34,764 bases of DNA from Oscillospiraceae bacterium (GCA_015063605.1 SVTV01000031.1:1-34764); one strand, 5' to 3'; counted from the first letter of the stretch, positions 23,443 to 31,659 are shown. The notes: generated from the letters alone by a model not told the origin. Translations and numbers: made by a program.

Positions 23443-23522
23443 AACAATATCTCCTTTTCAATATTATGGGGTAAACGTTTATTATCATAGTATATGTAAA
23501 ATCTACTGTTTTATCTATTAAT

Positions 23523-23551
23523 ATTATACCTTGTTTTACAGAGAATGTCAA
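23523..23551 (-). promoter_or_regulatory. Promoter of the toxin-antitoxin operon
   Basis: On the minus strand, TTGACA (23551-23546), 17-bp spacer, TATAAT (23528-23523). The 80-base leader to the antitoxin ATG is AT-rich and a plausible antitoxin binding region, but no clear dyad stands out. Confidence 0.85.
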
Positions 23552-23595
23552 CGGATATTTTATGATTTTTTCTTGCTGTAATTCGCCAAAACAAA

Positions 23596-23637
23596 AAGAA
23601 CACATTTGAAATTCTACATTTTCAGATGTGTTCTTTG
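23596..23637 (-). terminator. Hairpin terminator downstream of the XRE remnant
   Basis: AAAGAACACAT (23596-23606) pairs with ATGTGTTCTTT (23627-23637), with an inner TGA/TCA pair. On the minus strand it is followed by TTTTTGTTTT. Its upstream arm overlaps the last codons of the XRE remnant. Confidence 0.65.
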
Positions 23638-23745
23638 ATATCTGTGCGCCCTACAAGATAATCAAGAGATACATTATAATAGTCAGCTAATTTGATTGCT
23701 GCCCAAAGGGGAAGCTCGCGCTCTCCGCGCTCATATTTTTGGTGG
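23622..23745 (-). pseudogene. C-terminal remnant of an XRE-family regulator
   Basis: On the minus strand the DNA reads KYERGERELPLWAAIKLADY, then YNVSLDYLVGRTDIKEHI and a stop (23624-23622). This is the second half of a Cro/CI-type HTH domain; the family pattern is KYERGE..P....L..LA..Y.VS.DYL.G. The first half is absent: the DNA beyond about 23745 encodes something else on the other strand. There is no start codon or ribosome binding site, so it is a relic. Confidence 0.8.
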
Positions 23746-23943
23746 TGCGCGTTATTTGGAGCAGCAGGTTATATTATGATTGCGGCATTACCGGATTGTT
23801 CTGAATGTAAGCCTCATTCGGATGAAAATGCTCAAACAAGCGATTCGCAATTATTTGAATGCCCTCACTGTCATCAAAAAGCACTATTGTACGGTGACAC
23901 AAGGTGCGGAGCGTGTGGCGGCGAAATTAAATGGAATGATTAA
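23746..23943 (+). pseudogene. C-terminal remnant of a membrane protein with a zinc ribbon
   Basis: In the plus frame ending at TAA 23941-23943 the DNA encodes LFGAAGYIMIAALPDCSECK and then ECPHCHQKALLYGDTRCGAC with a GGEIKWND end. This is a Cys4 zinc ribbon (CPHC and CGAC, 11 residues apart) behind the tail of a hydrophobic helix, as in small bacterial membrane proteins with a C-terminal ribbon. The frame stays open back to an ATG at 23692, but that part is the antisense of the XRE remnant and has no ribosome binding site, so the real N-terminus seems lost. Confidence 0.55.
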
Positions 23944-23957
23944 GAAACAACGAACGG

Positions 23958-24035
23958 GTCATTCATGAATGACGCCTACGGAAGAGAAATAATTAAAGAC
24001 ACATCCTCGGGAGACCTTGGATGTGTTTTGTTTTG
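23958..24035. repeat. Third, reduced copy of the hairpin-array element (3' end)
   Basis: A perfect 16-bp palindrome GTCATTCATGAATGAC (23958-23973), then ATAATTAAAGA and a terminal hairpin ACACATCC/GGATGTGT (23999-24006 with 24019-24026) followed by a T-rich run. The terminal hairpin with its loop (CTCGGGAGA.CTT) differs by only one base from 21706-21733 in copy 2. Only the last part of the array is present. Confidence 0.7.
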
Positions 24036-24040
24036 CAAAA

Positions 24041-24165
24041 TTTGTTTCGAAAAATAAAGAAAGTGTGCTAAAGAATTGCATATTTGTTTCGAAAAATTGA
24101 AATAGCGTGCTAAAGAATTGATATTTGTTTCGAAAAAATGAAAAAGTGTGCTAAAGAATAGCATA
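24041..24165 (+). repeat. Three direct repeats of 41-42 bp carrying TTTCGAAA, upstream of the AlbA_2 regulator
   Basis: Units start at 24041, 24083 and 24124. Each begins TTTGTTTCGAAAAA and ends GCTAAAGAAT plus a TTG or AGC variant and CATATTT. A decayed fourth follows from 24166. The palindrome TTTCGAAA occurs at 24045, 24087 and 24128, and again at 24223 inside the promoter spacer. Spacings of 42, 41 and 95 bp are near whole helical turns (4, 4 and 9). This looks like an operator series. Confidence 0.8.
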
Positions 24166-24212
24166 TTTTTTGAAAAAAATATGAAAAAATCGGCACAGTG
24201 TTATGAAAAATA

Positions 24213-24241
24213 TTGACATTGCTTTCGAAAAATGCTATACT
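24213..24241 (+). promoter_or_regulatory. Promoter of the AlbA_2 regulator gene with an operator in the spacer
   Basis: TTGACA (24213-24218), 17-bp spacer, TATACT (24236-24241). The spacer holds TTTCGAAA (24223-24230), the same palindrome as in the three upstream repeats, so a protein bound there would block RNA polymerase. Confidence 0.85.
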
Positions 24242-24272
24242 ATTATAGAAAATAGTAAAGGAGTGTTATAAT

Positions 24273-25736
24273 ATGCTTCCGGAAGAATTGAACGCACTGA
24301 TAGAAAAAGTAATAACGAATAAATGTGAATTACAATATATAGAATTGAAAAAAGCGGGACAGGGTACGCCGGAAAAGCTTTATGATACTTTATCGAGCTT
24401 TTCCAATCAATACGGCGGCGGTACGATCATTTTCGGCATTGATGAGAAAAGCGGTTATCAAGTAACCGGAGTGTATGATGTCCAGGATCTGCAAACGAAA
24501 GTAACGCAGCAAGCTTTGCAAATGGAGCCTGTTGTCAGACCGATTTTTACAGTTTCCGAATATATGGATAAAAAAATCGTGTCTGCCGAAATTGCTGAGA
24601 TCGATATCAATGACAAGCCCTGTTTTTATAAAGCGGCAGGACGCTTACGCGGTTCATACATTCGTGTCGGAGAATCGGATGAGCCTATGACAGAGTATGA
24701 AGTTTATTGCTTTGAGGCATATAAGAAAAAAATACGTGATGAACTTCGTATGGTGGATCGTTCGTCGCAGGCCGATTTCAGTACTGAAACCTTGGAAGAA
24801 TATTTTTTGAAAACGCGCAAGGTCAAGACAAACCTGGCTAAGCTTACTTCGGAAAGAATTCTTTCTTTGCAGGGGATGATAATTGACGGAAAACCGACTG
24901 TAGCCGGACTTATGGTACTTGGATTTTATCCGCAAGCTTTCTTTCCGCAGATGAGCATAACAGCTATGGTTGTTGACGGTACTGCATTTGGGGAGAGCAA
25001 CAGCTCGGGAGAACGCTTTATTGACAATAAGCGTATCGAAGGTACGATCCCGCAGATGCTTGAGGAAGCGATGGCGTTTGTGAGAAGAAATATACGGACA
25101 GCGACTGTTATTGATGACAACGGCAGAAGAAATGATAAGCCGGAATATCCTCTGAAGGCTGTAAGAGAGGTCATCTTGAATGCTCTTGTGCATAGGGATT
25201 ACAGTATACACACCGAGGATTCTCCAATTCGTATTATTTTGTATAAAGACCGTATGGAAGTGGAAAACCCCGGAGGTCTTTACGGACGGCTGACGATAAA
25301 CGATCTTGGTAAAATGCCTGCGGACACAAGGAATCCGTTTCTTGCAGCAAGCTTAGAGGTTATGATCAATACCGAAAATCGTTTTTCAGGCATTCCCACC
25401 GTAATACAAGAAATGAAAAACGCCGGACTTATGCCGCCGGTATTTGAAAGCCGCAGAGGCAATTTTAAGGTGATCCTTTATAATGACCGTCATACTGCTG
25501 CGAAAGCTGCTGATCTTTACTCCGACGAAGAGGAGAATTTGACGGAGGCGAGAATAAAAGCATTTTGTTCTACGCCGAAATCAAGAGATGAGATAGCTGA
25601 ATATCTTAATATTGGATCTGCTTACTATGTCATGAAAAGATATCTCAGACACATGCTTGAATCCGGTATTCTTGCAATGACTATCCCCGAAAAGCCCAAG
25701 AGCAAATTTCAAAAGTACTATGATCCAAATAAATGA
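24273..25736 (+). CDS. AlbA_2 (Schlafen-type) DNA-binding / HATPase-like transcriptional regulator
   Basis: A 487-aa protein. The AlbA_2 domain is at about residues 8-140: QYIELKKA, then LSSFSNQYGGGTIIFGIDEK and GSYIRVGESDEPMTEYEV, the standard Schlafen AlbA_2 pattern. A HATPase_c_4-like domain (RecG-related ATPase fold) follows, with LKAVREVILNALVHRDYSIH (about 294-313) and VENPGGLYGRLTINDLGK (about 330-347). The C-terminus (about 430-475) is a winged helix (KSRDEIAEYLNI...). Such proteins are usually regulators, sometimes defence-related; none I know is firmly assigned a substrate. AAAGGAG precedes the ATG. Its codons are richer in A/T-ending forms than those of the importer operon, a hint of recent acquisition. 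The phased TTTCGAAA sites upstream suggest self-control. Confidence 0.85.
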   Translation: MLPEELNALIEKVITNKCELQYIELKKAGQGTPEKLYDTLSSFSNQYGGGTIIFGIDEKSGYQVTGVYDVQDLQTKVTQQALQMEPVVRPIFTVSEYMDKKIVSAEIAEIDINDKPCFYKAAGRLRGSYIRVGESDEPMTEYEVYCFEAYKKKIRDELRMVDRSSQADFSTETLEEYFLKTRKVKTNLAKLTSERILSLQGMIIDGKPTVAGLMVLGFYPQAFFPQMSITAMVVDGTAFGESNSSGERFIDNKRIEGTIPQMLEEAMAFVRRNIRTATVIDDNGRRNDKPEYPLKAVREVILNALVHRDYSIHTEDSPIRIILYKDRMEVENPGGLYGRLTINDLGKMPADTRNPFLAASLEVMINTENRFSGIPTVIQEMKNAGLMPPVFESRRGNFKVILYNDRHTAAKAADLYSDEEENLTEARIKAFCSTPKSRDEIAEYLNIGSAYYVMKRYLRHMLESGILAMTIPEKPKSKFQKYYDPNK

Positions 25737-25827
25737 AAAAAGCGTATTTTAAGGTTTACGGAGTATTTCCGAAAACCTGTAAAACCGATATACATTAAAT
25801 TTTCATAAATCTTTTGCAAAAAAGGTC

Positions 25828-25856
25828 TTCCATAATTGCAAGATTTGTGGTAGAAT
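25828..25856 (+). promoter_or_regulatory. Weak promoter of the CapA-like operon
   Basis: TTCCAT (25828-25833), 17-bp spacer, TAGAAT (25851-25856). The -35 box is poor, so this is a moderate call. Confidence 0.4.
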
Positions 25857-25901
25857 ATATAGTGTATGACATTAAACTTTAAGATAGGCAGGTAAATAGA
25901 T

Positions 25902-27545
25902 TTGAAAGCAAAAATTTTAAGCTTTGTTTTCTGCATCGCGGCATTTGCCGTTTCGATGATCCTTATGCTTGATACGATAGATCCGTCTGCGACGAATCCC
26001 TCAACAGAGACGGGAGAGATGACACTTCCCACGGAGGAAACGGGAGAGATCGTTCCCGGAACGGTTCCGGAAACGAATGTTCCGGTAACACCTCCGCCTC
26101 AGACAGTGCCTGTAACTCCCGAAATGACAGCCTCCGATGCTGCCGAGATCGGCAAGGCGGCTGAAGAGCTTATAACGAGATTGGCGTATGACGGCAATAA
26201 GGAATACAAGGAATCCATTACTTCTCTTGTTTCGGATCTCCGCAAGGCTTCCGAATTCCTTGATGAAAAGGCAGGAAATCTTCCCGCATCCCTTTATTAT
26301 TCCAATCTTGCGGATGTGTTTGAGGATATTATTGTAAATCCCTTTACCGATATGGCTTCCTTCTCTTCAAGAGTGGGAACGCTTCTTACAAGACTTGATT
26401 CTATGTATCCTGCTGATGCGGCATCCGCAGAGGCTTCCAAGGAGCTTTCCGAGGGTCAGGTTGCGACATACTTCCCGAAATTCGATACCGATATAAGCGG
26501 TGCATTCTCGCTTGCTCTTCTTTCCGTATATTCCGGTCAGACAGCTGCAACGGCTCCCGGTAAGCTTACCGTTACTGTAGGCGGAAACCTTATTCTCGGT
26601 GACAATATAAGCACATCCGAGGACAGCGGCTTCGGTGGAACTTTGAAAAACAAATATCAGGGCAGCTTCAGATATCCTCTTTACAGAGTTTCTCCCCTCT
26701 TCTGTACGGACGATCTTTCGATCGTGAGCCTTGAGAATCCCTTGACAAAGTCCATCAATATGAAGGATGGTATCATTTCCGTAAAGGGCTCTCCCGATTA
26801 CGTAAAGATACTTACCGGAAACGGTATAGAGGCTGTGACAATGACTACACAGCACATTATGGATTATAATGAAGAGGGACTCGATGATACCATAGCAAAC
26901 TTAAACGAAGCGGGTATCACAAACGCATCCGAAAAGGCTCATATCGCTTACCGTGAGGTAAACGGTATCAAGGTTGCGATAATAAGCTACAATCTTCTCG
27001 ATACCAAGTCCGATTTCAAGGATAAGCCCAAGCTTGACATAGCACAGGCTAAGGCTGACGGTGCTCAGTTTATAATTGCGGCGTTCAACTGGGGCAACGG
27101 AAACACAGGCGAATCCATTGACTATTCCAGCACGATCGCAGGCTCTCAGGCACGTACAGCCCGTGCGGCAATAAATAACGGTGCAAGCATGGTAGTGGGA
27201 AGCCATCCTCATATTATGCAGGCTCTTGAAAAATACAAGGGCAAGCCCATAATATACTCGAATGGCGATTTGAGCTATGCGGCACAGCTTGACAGCACTA
27301 AGGCATCCTCCGACGGATATATTTTCCGTCAGACATTCAATATCGGCTCCGACGGCAGCGTTTCCATGGACGGCGCAATGGAGGTGTTCCCCATATTGAG
27401 CAACACTCCCGAAAATGATTATGTTCCCAGATTGGTGTTGGATGAAACTGCAAAGGATATAGTTGACGATCTTCTTCAGTATTCCAAGAGCAGTGCCAAC
27501 GGTGCAAAGGCTTCCGATATAAGCTATATAACATTAAAGAAATAA
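25902..27545 (+). CDS. CapA-like (PGA_cap) membrane-anchored protein with a degenerate active site
   Basis: A 547-aa protein starting with TTG at 25902 (AGGCAGG about 11 bases upstream). A signal anchor (ILSFVFCIAAFAVSMILML) is followed by a Thr/Pro/Glu-rich linker (about 28-75) and a helical region (about 76-210). A CapA-type metallophosphatase fold occupies about 220-500. Normal CapA motifs are altered: GD becomes GGNLILG (Asn229), ANNH becomes TTQH (315-318), HWGxE becomes NWGNG (396-400). GSHPHIMQALEKYKGKP and YSNGDLSY are kept. Several metal ligands are thus lost, which suggests a binding rather than catalytic role at the cell surface. A small lipoprotein gene follows after 45 bases. Family members take part in poly-gamma-glutamate or other envelope work. 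Confidence 0.8.
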   Translation: MKAKILSFVFCIAAFAVSMILMLDTIDPSATNPSTETGEMTLPTEETGEIVPGTVPETNVPVTPPPQTVPVTPEMTASDAAEIGKAAEELITRLAYDGNKEYKESITSLVSDLRKASEFLDEKAGNLPASLYYSNLADVFEDIIVNPFTDMASFSSRVGTLLTRLDSMYPADAASAEASKELSEGQVATYFPKFDTDISGAFSLALLSVYSGQTAATAPGKLTVTVGGNLILGDNISTSEDSGFGGTLKNKYQGSFRYPLYRVSPLFCTDDLSIVSLENPLTKSINMKDGIISVKGSPDYVKILTGNGIEAVTMTTQHIMDYNEEGLDDTIANLNEAGITNASEKAHIAYREVNGIKVAIISYNLLDTKSDFKDKPKLDIAQAKADGAQFIIAAFNWGNGNTGESIDYSSTIAGSQARTARAAINNGASMVVGSHPHIMQALEKYKGKPIIYSNGDLSYAAQLDSTKASSDGYIFRQTFNIGSDGSVSMDGAMEVFPILSNTPENDYVPRLVLDETAKDIVDDLLQYSKSSANGAKASDISYITLKK

Positions 27546-27590
27546 GCCTGCAAGGCAGACAGAAATTTTAACGAAGGGAATCTATCGTTT

Positions 27591-28115
27591 ATGAATCGTT
27601 TTGGTACAATGAGAATAATTTCGGCGGCAATTGCCTTGATTGCGGTGCTTATGCTTACGGTTTCCTGCAGCAGCACTCCTGCGGAGGCAAAATACGATCT
27701 GTCCCAGGCAGAGGGCGTATGCTATCATTATAATGATTTTTCCGTATATGTTACGGATGAGGATATAGCACTTGTTGAGGATACTCTCGGTCAGTTCTCT
27801 CTTTGTCTTTCCGTTGATTTTGATGAAATAGCGGTAAAATTTGATGAAGCACTTTCTTCCGATGTTTACGAGGCTCTTTCATCAAGACCGAGAATAGAGG
27901 TAGTATTCTCCAAGCCTTTGGCACTTCCTCTCATGCGTAAAAACGGCGACGATTTCGTTCTCAATGATTACACCTCCATAATAATCCCCGCTGACGGTAA
28001 CGAGGTATATGTACAGAAGGACGGCGTTTACTCAAGCAAGGTAATAAAGTCGGTGGATACTTCCATTATAAGCAAGCTTATGGAGAAGTACAGAGAAAAG
28101 CTGGAGGAGCTTTGA
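27591..28115 (+). CDS. Small lipoprotein of unknown function
   Basis: A 174-aa protein with a lipoprotein signal peptide: MRIISAAIALIAVLMLTVSC, lipobox LTVSC at Cys26 if the ATG at 27591 is used. A second ATG seven codons in would also give a good signal peptide. The body alternates strands and helices with an acidic balance, and includes YDLSQAEGVCYHYNDFSVYV and SSRPRIEVVFSKPLALPLMR. I do not recognise the family. It follows the CapA-like gene by 45 bases with GAAGGGAA before the start, so the two are likely co-expressed and may meet at the cell surface. Confidence 0.75.
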   Translation: MNRFGTMRIISAAIALIAVLMLTVSCSSTPAEAKYDLSQAEGVCYHYNDFSVYVTDEDIALVEDTLGQFSLCLSVDFDEIAVKFDEALSSDVYEALSSRPRIEVVFSKPLALPLMRKNGDDFVLNDYTSIIIPADGNEVYVQKDGVYSSKVIKSVDTSIISKLMEKYREKLEEL

Positions 28116-28155
28116 TTGTATAAAGGGAATTTTCCCAAAATAATTCGGAAGAATT

Positions 28156-28188
28156 AATGCGGAAAGTGCTTCCGGTGCTTTCCGCATT
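28156..28188 (+). terminator. Probable terminator after the lipoprotein gene
   Basis: Perfect 11-bp stem AATGCGGAAAG/CTTTCCGCATT, loop of 11. The following GAATACTTTA is only weakly T-rich, so termination may be partial. Confidence 0.5.
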
Positions 28189-28245
28189 GAATACTTTACG
28201 GGAGATCATAAAGTAAGCTTTATGAGGATGTGAAAGGTATTTGTT

Positions 28246-28992
28246 ATGATAGGCATAATATGTGCAACGGATGATGAGATCCGTATACTGAAAAATGATA
28301 TTGAAGCCACAGAGACGGTAAACGTGGGAACACGCACATTTTTTGTGGGTAACCTTTACGGAAAGGACGTATGTCTCGTTCAGTCCAACATAGGAAAGGT
28401 CGCCGCAGGCGTGACCGTGGCATTGATGGCGATGCGGTTTAAGGTGGAAGGAATAGTGTTTACGGGTACTGCGGGATCTGTGTGCAGTGATTGCGGGCTC
28501 GGTGATATCGTGATTGCCGACAAGCTCGTTCAGCACGATTTCGATATTCCCTGGGGTCCCATGTTCAGGATACCTATCGTCGAGAAGTCTTATTTTGATA
28601 CCGATAAGGCTCTTTCGGAAAGGCTTATGAAGGCTGCCCGTGATTACATAGAGAATGATATGAAAAAAGAGATACCCGAAAGTGTTATGAAGGAATTTTC
28701 TCTTTCGGGAATGAAGACTCATACGGGTACGGTAGCCTCGGGCGATGTATTTGTCAGAACTACCGAGAAGAAGAATTTTATTCGTGAAAATGTGGAGAAT
28801 GTAAAGTGCACCGAGATGGAGGGTGCGGCGGCTGCTCAGGCGGCTTTTGAAATGGGAATTCCCATGGCTGTGGCACGGATAATATCCGATAAGGCGGACG
28901 AGGACGGAGAATTTTCCTATGACAGATTCGTTGAAACGGCTTCTTCGCTTATTAGTGCGGGAATAGTGCGGAATCTTTTAAAAAACACTTGA
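28246..28992 (+). CDS. mtnN: 5'-methylthioadenosine/S-adenosylhomocysteine nucleosidase
   Basis: A 248-aa cytosolic nucleoside hydrolase that cuts adenine from methylthioadenosine and S-adenosylhomocysteine, feeding the methionine cycle and removing product inhibition of methyl transfer. The start MIGIICATDDEIRIL places Glu11 where Glu12 of the E. coli enzyme lies. FTGTAGSVCSDCGLGDIVIA is the family's SGxAG region. The ribose site is CTEMEGAAAAQAA with the key glutamate, and the catalytic acid is Asp in IISDKADEDGEFSYD. GAAAGG lies 8 bases before the ATG. A longer insert around residues 128-160 (ENDMKKEIPESVMKEF) is a small deviation. It appears to stand alone, with the next promoter overlapping its stop codon. 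Confidence 0.92.
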   Translation: MIGIICATDDEIRILKNDIEATETVNVGTRTFFVGNLYGKDVCLVQSNIGKVAAGVTVALMAMRFKVEGIVFTGTAGSVCSDCGLGDIVIADKLVQHDFDIPWGPMFRIPIVEKSYFDTDKALSERLMKAARDYIENDMKKEIPESVMKEFSLSGMKTHTGTVASGDVFVRTTEKKNFIRENVENVKCTEMEGAAAAQAAFEMGIPMAVARIISDKADEDGEFSYDRFVETASSLISAGIVRNLLKNT

Positions 28993-29017
28993 TTTCTTGA
29001 GAAATTTTGTGTATAAT
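28989..29017 (+). promoter_or_regulatory. Promoter of the Gfo/Idh/MocA gene
   Basis: TTGATT (28989-28994, overlapping the mtnN stop codon), 17-bp spacer, TATAAT (29012-29017). The 120-base leader has a hairpin GAAATGCG/CGCATTTC (about 29043-29068) and a small GCGCA/TGCGC hairpin just before the AAAGGAAAGG ribosome site. Confidence 0.75.
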
Positions 29018-29138
29018 ATAAAATAGCGAATTATGGTTTTATGAAATGCGTTTTGATTGACGCATTTCAGCACTGCGGTGCAAGGCTTTAAATAAAAAAC
29101 GATTAGGGCGCACATTTGCGCAAAGGAAAGGATATGCT

Positions 29139-30197
29139 ATGAAAACAATCAATTATGGTATAATCGGCTGCGGCCTTATTGCCGATTTCCACGCAAGAGC
29201 AGTTCTTGAGCTCGAAGAAACAAAGCCTGTTAAGCTTTACGGCGTTGTAGACGTTCGCAAAGAAGCGGCTGAAAAGTTCGGTGAGAAGTACAGCATAAAG
29301 GTATATGACACAATAGATGATATGCTTGCAGATCCCGAGATCCATGCAGTTTCTATCTGTACACCCAGCGGATTCCACAGTGATCTCGCTGTTAAGGCAG
29401 CTTCCCACGGTAAGCACATCGTTGTTGAAAAGCCCATGGCTATAACAAAGGAACAGCTTGAAGCAGTTGTTAAGACATGTGACGAAAACAATGTTAAGCT
29501 TTCTTCCGTTGCACAGATGAGATTTGCCGACAACATCGTAAGAGCAAGAGAAGCGGTTCAGTCCGGTAAGCTCGGCAGAATGGTGTGCGGCGACTGCTAC
29601 ATGAAGTACTACCGTTCCCCCGAGTATTATGCACAGGGCGGATGGAGAGGCACAATTAAGCTTGATGGCGGCGGAGCTTTGATGAATCAGGGTATCCACG
29701 GCGTTGATATACTTGAATTCATAATGGGACCCGTAAAGAGTGTTTATGCTCTCACAAAGACACTTGCAAGAAATATAGAGGTTGAAGACACGGCTGTTTG
29801 CGCTCTCGAATACGAAAGCGGCGCTATCGGTGTTATCCAGGCTACAACAAGCATTTATCCCGGATATCCCAAGCGTGTAGAACTTCACGGTGACAAGGGT
29901 ACTATCAAGCTTGAAGAGGATGCTATACTTGAGTGGAACATTGAAGGCGAAGAGACTCCCTCCGATATCGTTATCGGTGCAGCTCAGCTCAATTCATCCG
30001 CAAGCCGTCCCGATTCTCTCGATACAACGGGACACCGCCTCAACATCGGCGACCTTATCGACAGCATCGTTGAAGACAGAATGCCCAAGATAGACCAGCA
30101 CGAAGGCAAGAAGCCCGTTGATCTTATCCTTGCTATATATGAATCCAACAAGACAGGTAAGCCTGTTGACATGAAGGAATTCAGAAACAGAAAGTAA
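29139..30197 (+). CDS. Gfo/Idh/MocA family oxidoreductase
   Basis: A 352-aa NAD(P)-dependent oxidoreductase of sugar or inositol type. The Rossmann start YGIIGCGLIADFHARAV carries GCGxIAxxHA. The family motif EKP is in HIVVEKPMAITK (about residues 95-103), with VSICTPSGFHSD before it. In the C-terminal domain, GGGALMNQGIHGVDILEFIM holds the conserved Asp and His (HGVD) used in catalysis. Length and motif order are normal. AAAGGAAAGG lies before the ATG. It has its own promoter and terminator. The sugar it oxidises cannot be told from the sequence; it may act on the products of the importer, but nothing in this window ties it to that. Confidence 0.92.
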   Translation: MKTINYGIIGCGLIADFHARAVLELEETKPVKLYGVVDVRKEAAEKFGEKYSIKVYDTIDDMLADPEIHAVSICTPSGFHSDLAVKAASHGKHIVVEKPMAITKEQLEAVVKTCDENNVKLSSVAQMRFADNIVRAREAVQSGKLGRMVCGDCYMKYYRSPEYYAQGGWRGTIKLDGGGALMNQGIHGVDILEFIMGPVKSVYALTKTLARNIEVEDTAVCALEYESGAIGVIQATTSIYPGYPKRVELHGDKGTIKLEEDAILEWNIEGEETPSDIVIGAAQLNSSASRPDSLDTTGHRLNIGDLIDSIVEDRMPKIDQHEGKKPVDLILAIYESNKTGKPVDMKEFRNRK

Positions 30198-30217
30198 GAA
30201 CGGAAAATGTATATTTT

Positions 30218-30254
30218 GGGGTTGTCCGAAACATCGGTCAACCCCGCTTTGCTT
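30218..30254 (+). terminator. Terminator after the Gfo/Idh/MocA gene
   Basis: GGGGTTG (30218-30224) pairs with CAACCCC (30239-30245), with an inner CCGA/TCGG. It is followed by GCTTTGCTT, a modest T run. Confidence 0.65.
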
Positions 30255-30290
30255 ATTATAACAATTGCAATAAAGAAAGGTAGATTTTAA

Positions 30291-31610
30291 ATGAGCATCA
30301 ACCTTAACAGAATAAAGATAAACGATGGAGCATATATAAATTTCGCCGAAACGAAAAAACATAAGACAAATTATATGTCCGTCTATTTCTTCTCGGAGCT
30401 TACAAAAAGATCGGCGACGTATTGCAAGCTTATTTCACAGATCCTTCCCCGGGGAACGGAGAAATACCCTTCGGCACGCCTTTTTAACAGAGCTCTTGAT
30501 GCCTGCTACGGTACGGAGATAGATGTATATTCTTTAAAGCACGGTGAAACTCAGGGACTTTGTGTAAATGTTACCTCTCTGGCTGACAGATTCGCTTTTG
30601 AAGGTGATTCAATAATGGAAAAAGCCACAGAGCTTACCGCCGAAATGATTTTCTCTCCTCTTATAAAGGACGGAGGCTTCGACGAAGGTATCCTTGCAGG
30701 CGAAAAGGTCAATGCCAAGGATGCAATAAGTGCAAGAATAAACAATAAAGCGGAATACGCCAAGCGTATGCTCATATCCCATATGTGCGATAAGGAAAAG
30801 TATTCCATAGATACCTTGGGTTATGAGGATATTATAGATGAGGCTACGGGAAAGAATCTTTATGAGTTTTATAAGGAATTCTTAAAGAGTGCCCGTATCG
30901 AGATATGCTTCTTCGGTGACAGCGATCCCGAAAAGCTTACGGAAAAATGGAAGGAGATCCTTTCATTCCGTGAAAGAGATGTCAAGGCTTTGGATGAGAC
31001 GGTGTTCGTAAATGATGTTACGGAGATAAGAACCGTAAAGGAAGAAATGGACATCACCCAATCCCATCTTCTTATGGGTTACCGTACAGATTGCGCTCTC
31101 GATTCCGATGAGATCCATACTCTTTCTCTTTACAATGCGATCTTAGGCGGCTCGTTGACAAGTAAGCTTTTCATGAATGTAAGAGAAAAGAAATCCCTTT
31201 GCTATACGGTTTCCTCCGCTCTTGTCACCTCCAAGGGACTTATGCGTATATACGCAGGTGTGGATAAGGACAAGTGCAGCTTTGCCATTGCGGAGACGGA
31301 TCATCAGATAAAACAGATCGAGCGCGGCAATATTACGGATGAAGAGCTGAGAGATGCGAAGATAACGCTTATTTCATCACTCAGAGGTCTTGAGGACAGC
31401 CCCGGAAGCATGGCGGGCTGGTTCTTGCAGCACATTCTTGCGGGCAGAGCCGACAGAACTCCCGATTCCGTTGCGGCTATTATCGATTCTCTCACAAAAG
31501 AGGATGTTGTTCGTATTTCCCGTAAGGTAAGCTTCGATACGCTTTATATACTTGAGGGTACAGCGAAAGCCGATGAAGACGTCGGTGATGAAGAGGACAG
31601 CGAAGAATAG
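30291..31610 (+). CDS. M16 family peptidase-like protein, non-catalytic partner (YmfF-like)
   Basis: A 439-aa protein with two M16 (insulinase/pitrilysin) domains. The zinc motif HxxEH is absent from the N-terminal domain; the corresponding part reads KLISQILPRGTEKY. The C-terminal domain keeps LGGSLTSKLFMNVREKKSLC followed by YTVSS, the R...Y pair that helps bind substrate in active M16 dimers. The tail is acidic (ADEDVGDEEDSEE). AAAGAAAGG lies before the ATG. The next gene encodes a partner with an intact zinc motif, so the two proteins should form one heterodimeric peptidase, as for YmfF/YmfH in Bacillus. It is cytosolic: no signal peptide is seen. Confidence 0.88.
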   Translation: MSINLNRIKINDGAYINFAETKKHKTNYMSVYFFSELTKRSATYCKLISQILPRGTEKYPSARLFNRALDACYGTEIDVYSLKHGETQGLCVNVTSLADRFAFEGDSIMEKATELTAEMIFSPLIKDGGFDEGILAGEKVNAKDAISARINNKAEYAKRMLISHMCDKEKYSIDTLGYEDIIDEATGKNLYEFYKEFLKSARIEICFFGDSDPEKLTEKWKEILSFRERDVKALDETVFVNDVTEIRTVKEEMDITQSHLLMGYRTDCALDSDEIHTLSLYNAILGGSLTSKLFMNVREKKSLCYTVSSALVTSKGLMRIYAGVDKDKCSFAIAETDHQIKQIERGNITDEELRDAKITLISSLRGLEDSPGSMAGWFLQHILAGRADRTPDSVAAIIDSLTKEDVVRISRKVSFDTLYILEGTAKADEDVGDEEDSEE

Positions 31611-31659
31611 ACCTCTTCTCTCAGAAAAAATCTCATAAGATTTGAAAAGGAATTTTGAT

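Noticed and set aside
24041..24165. CRISPR or replication iterons
   Set aside because: Units are contiguous with no spacers. No replication initiator is present; the phased palindromes in front of a regulator promoter fit operators better.
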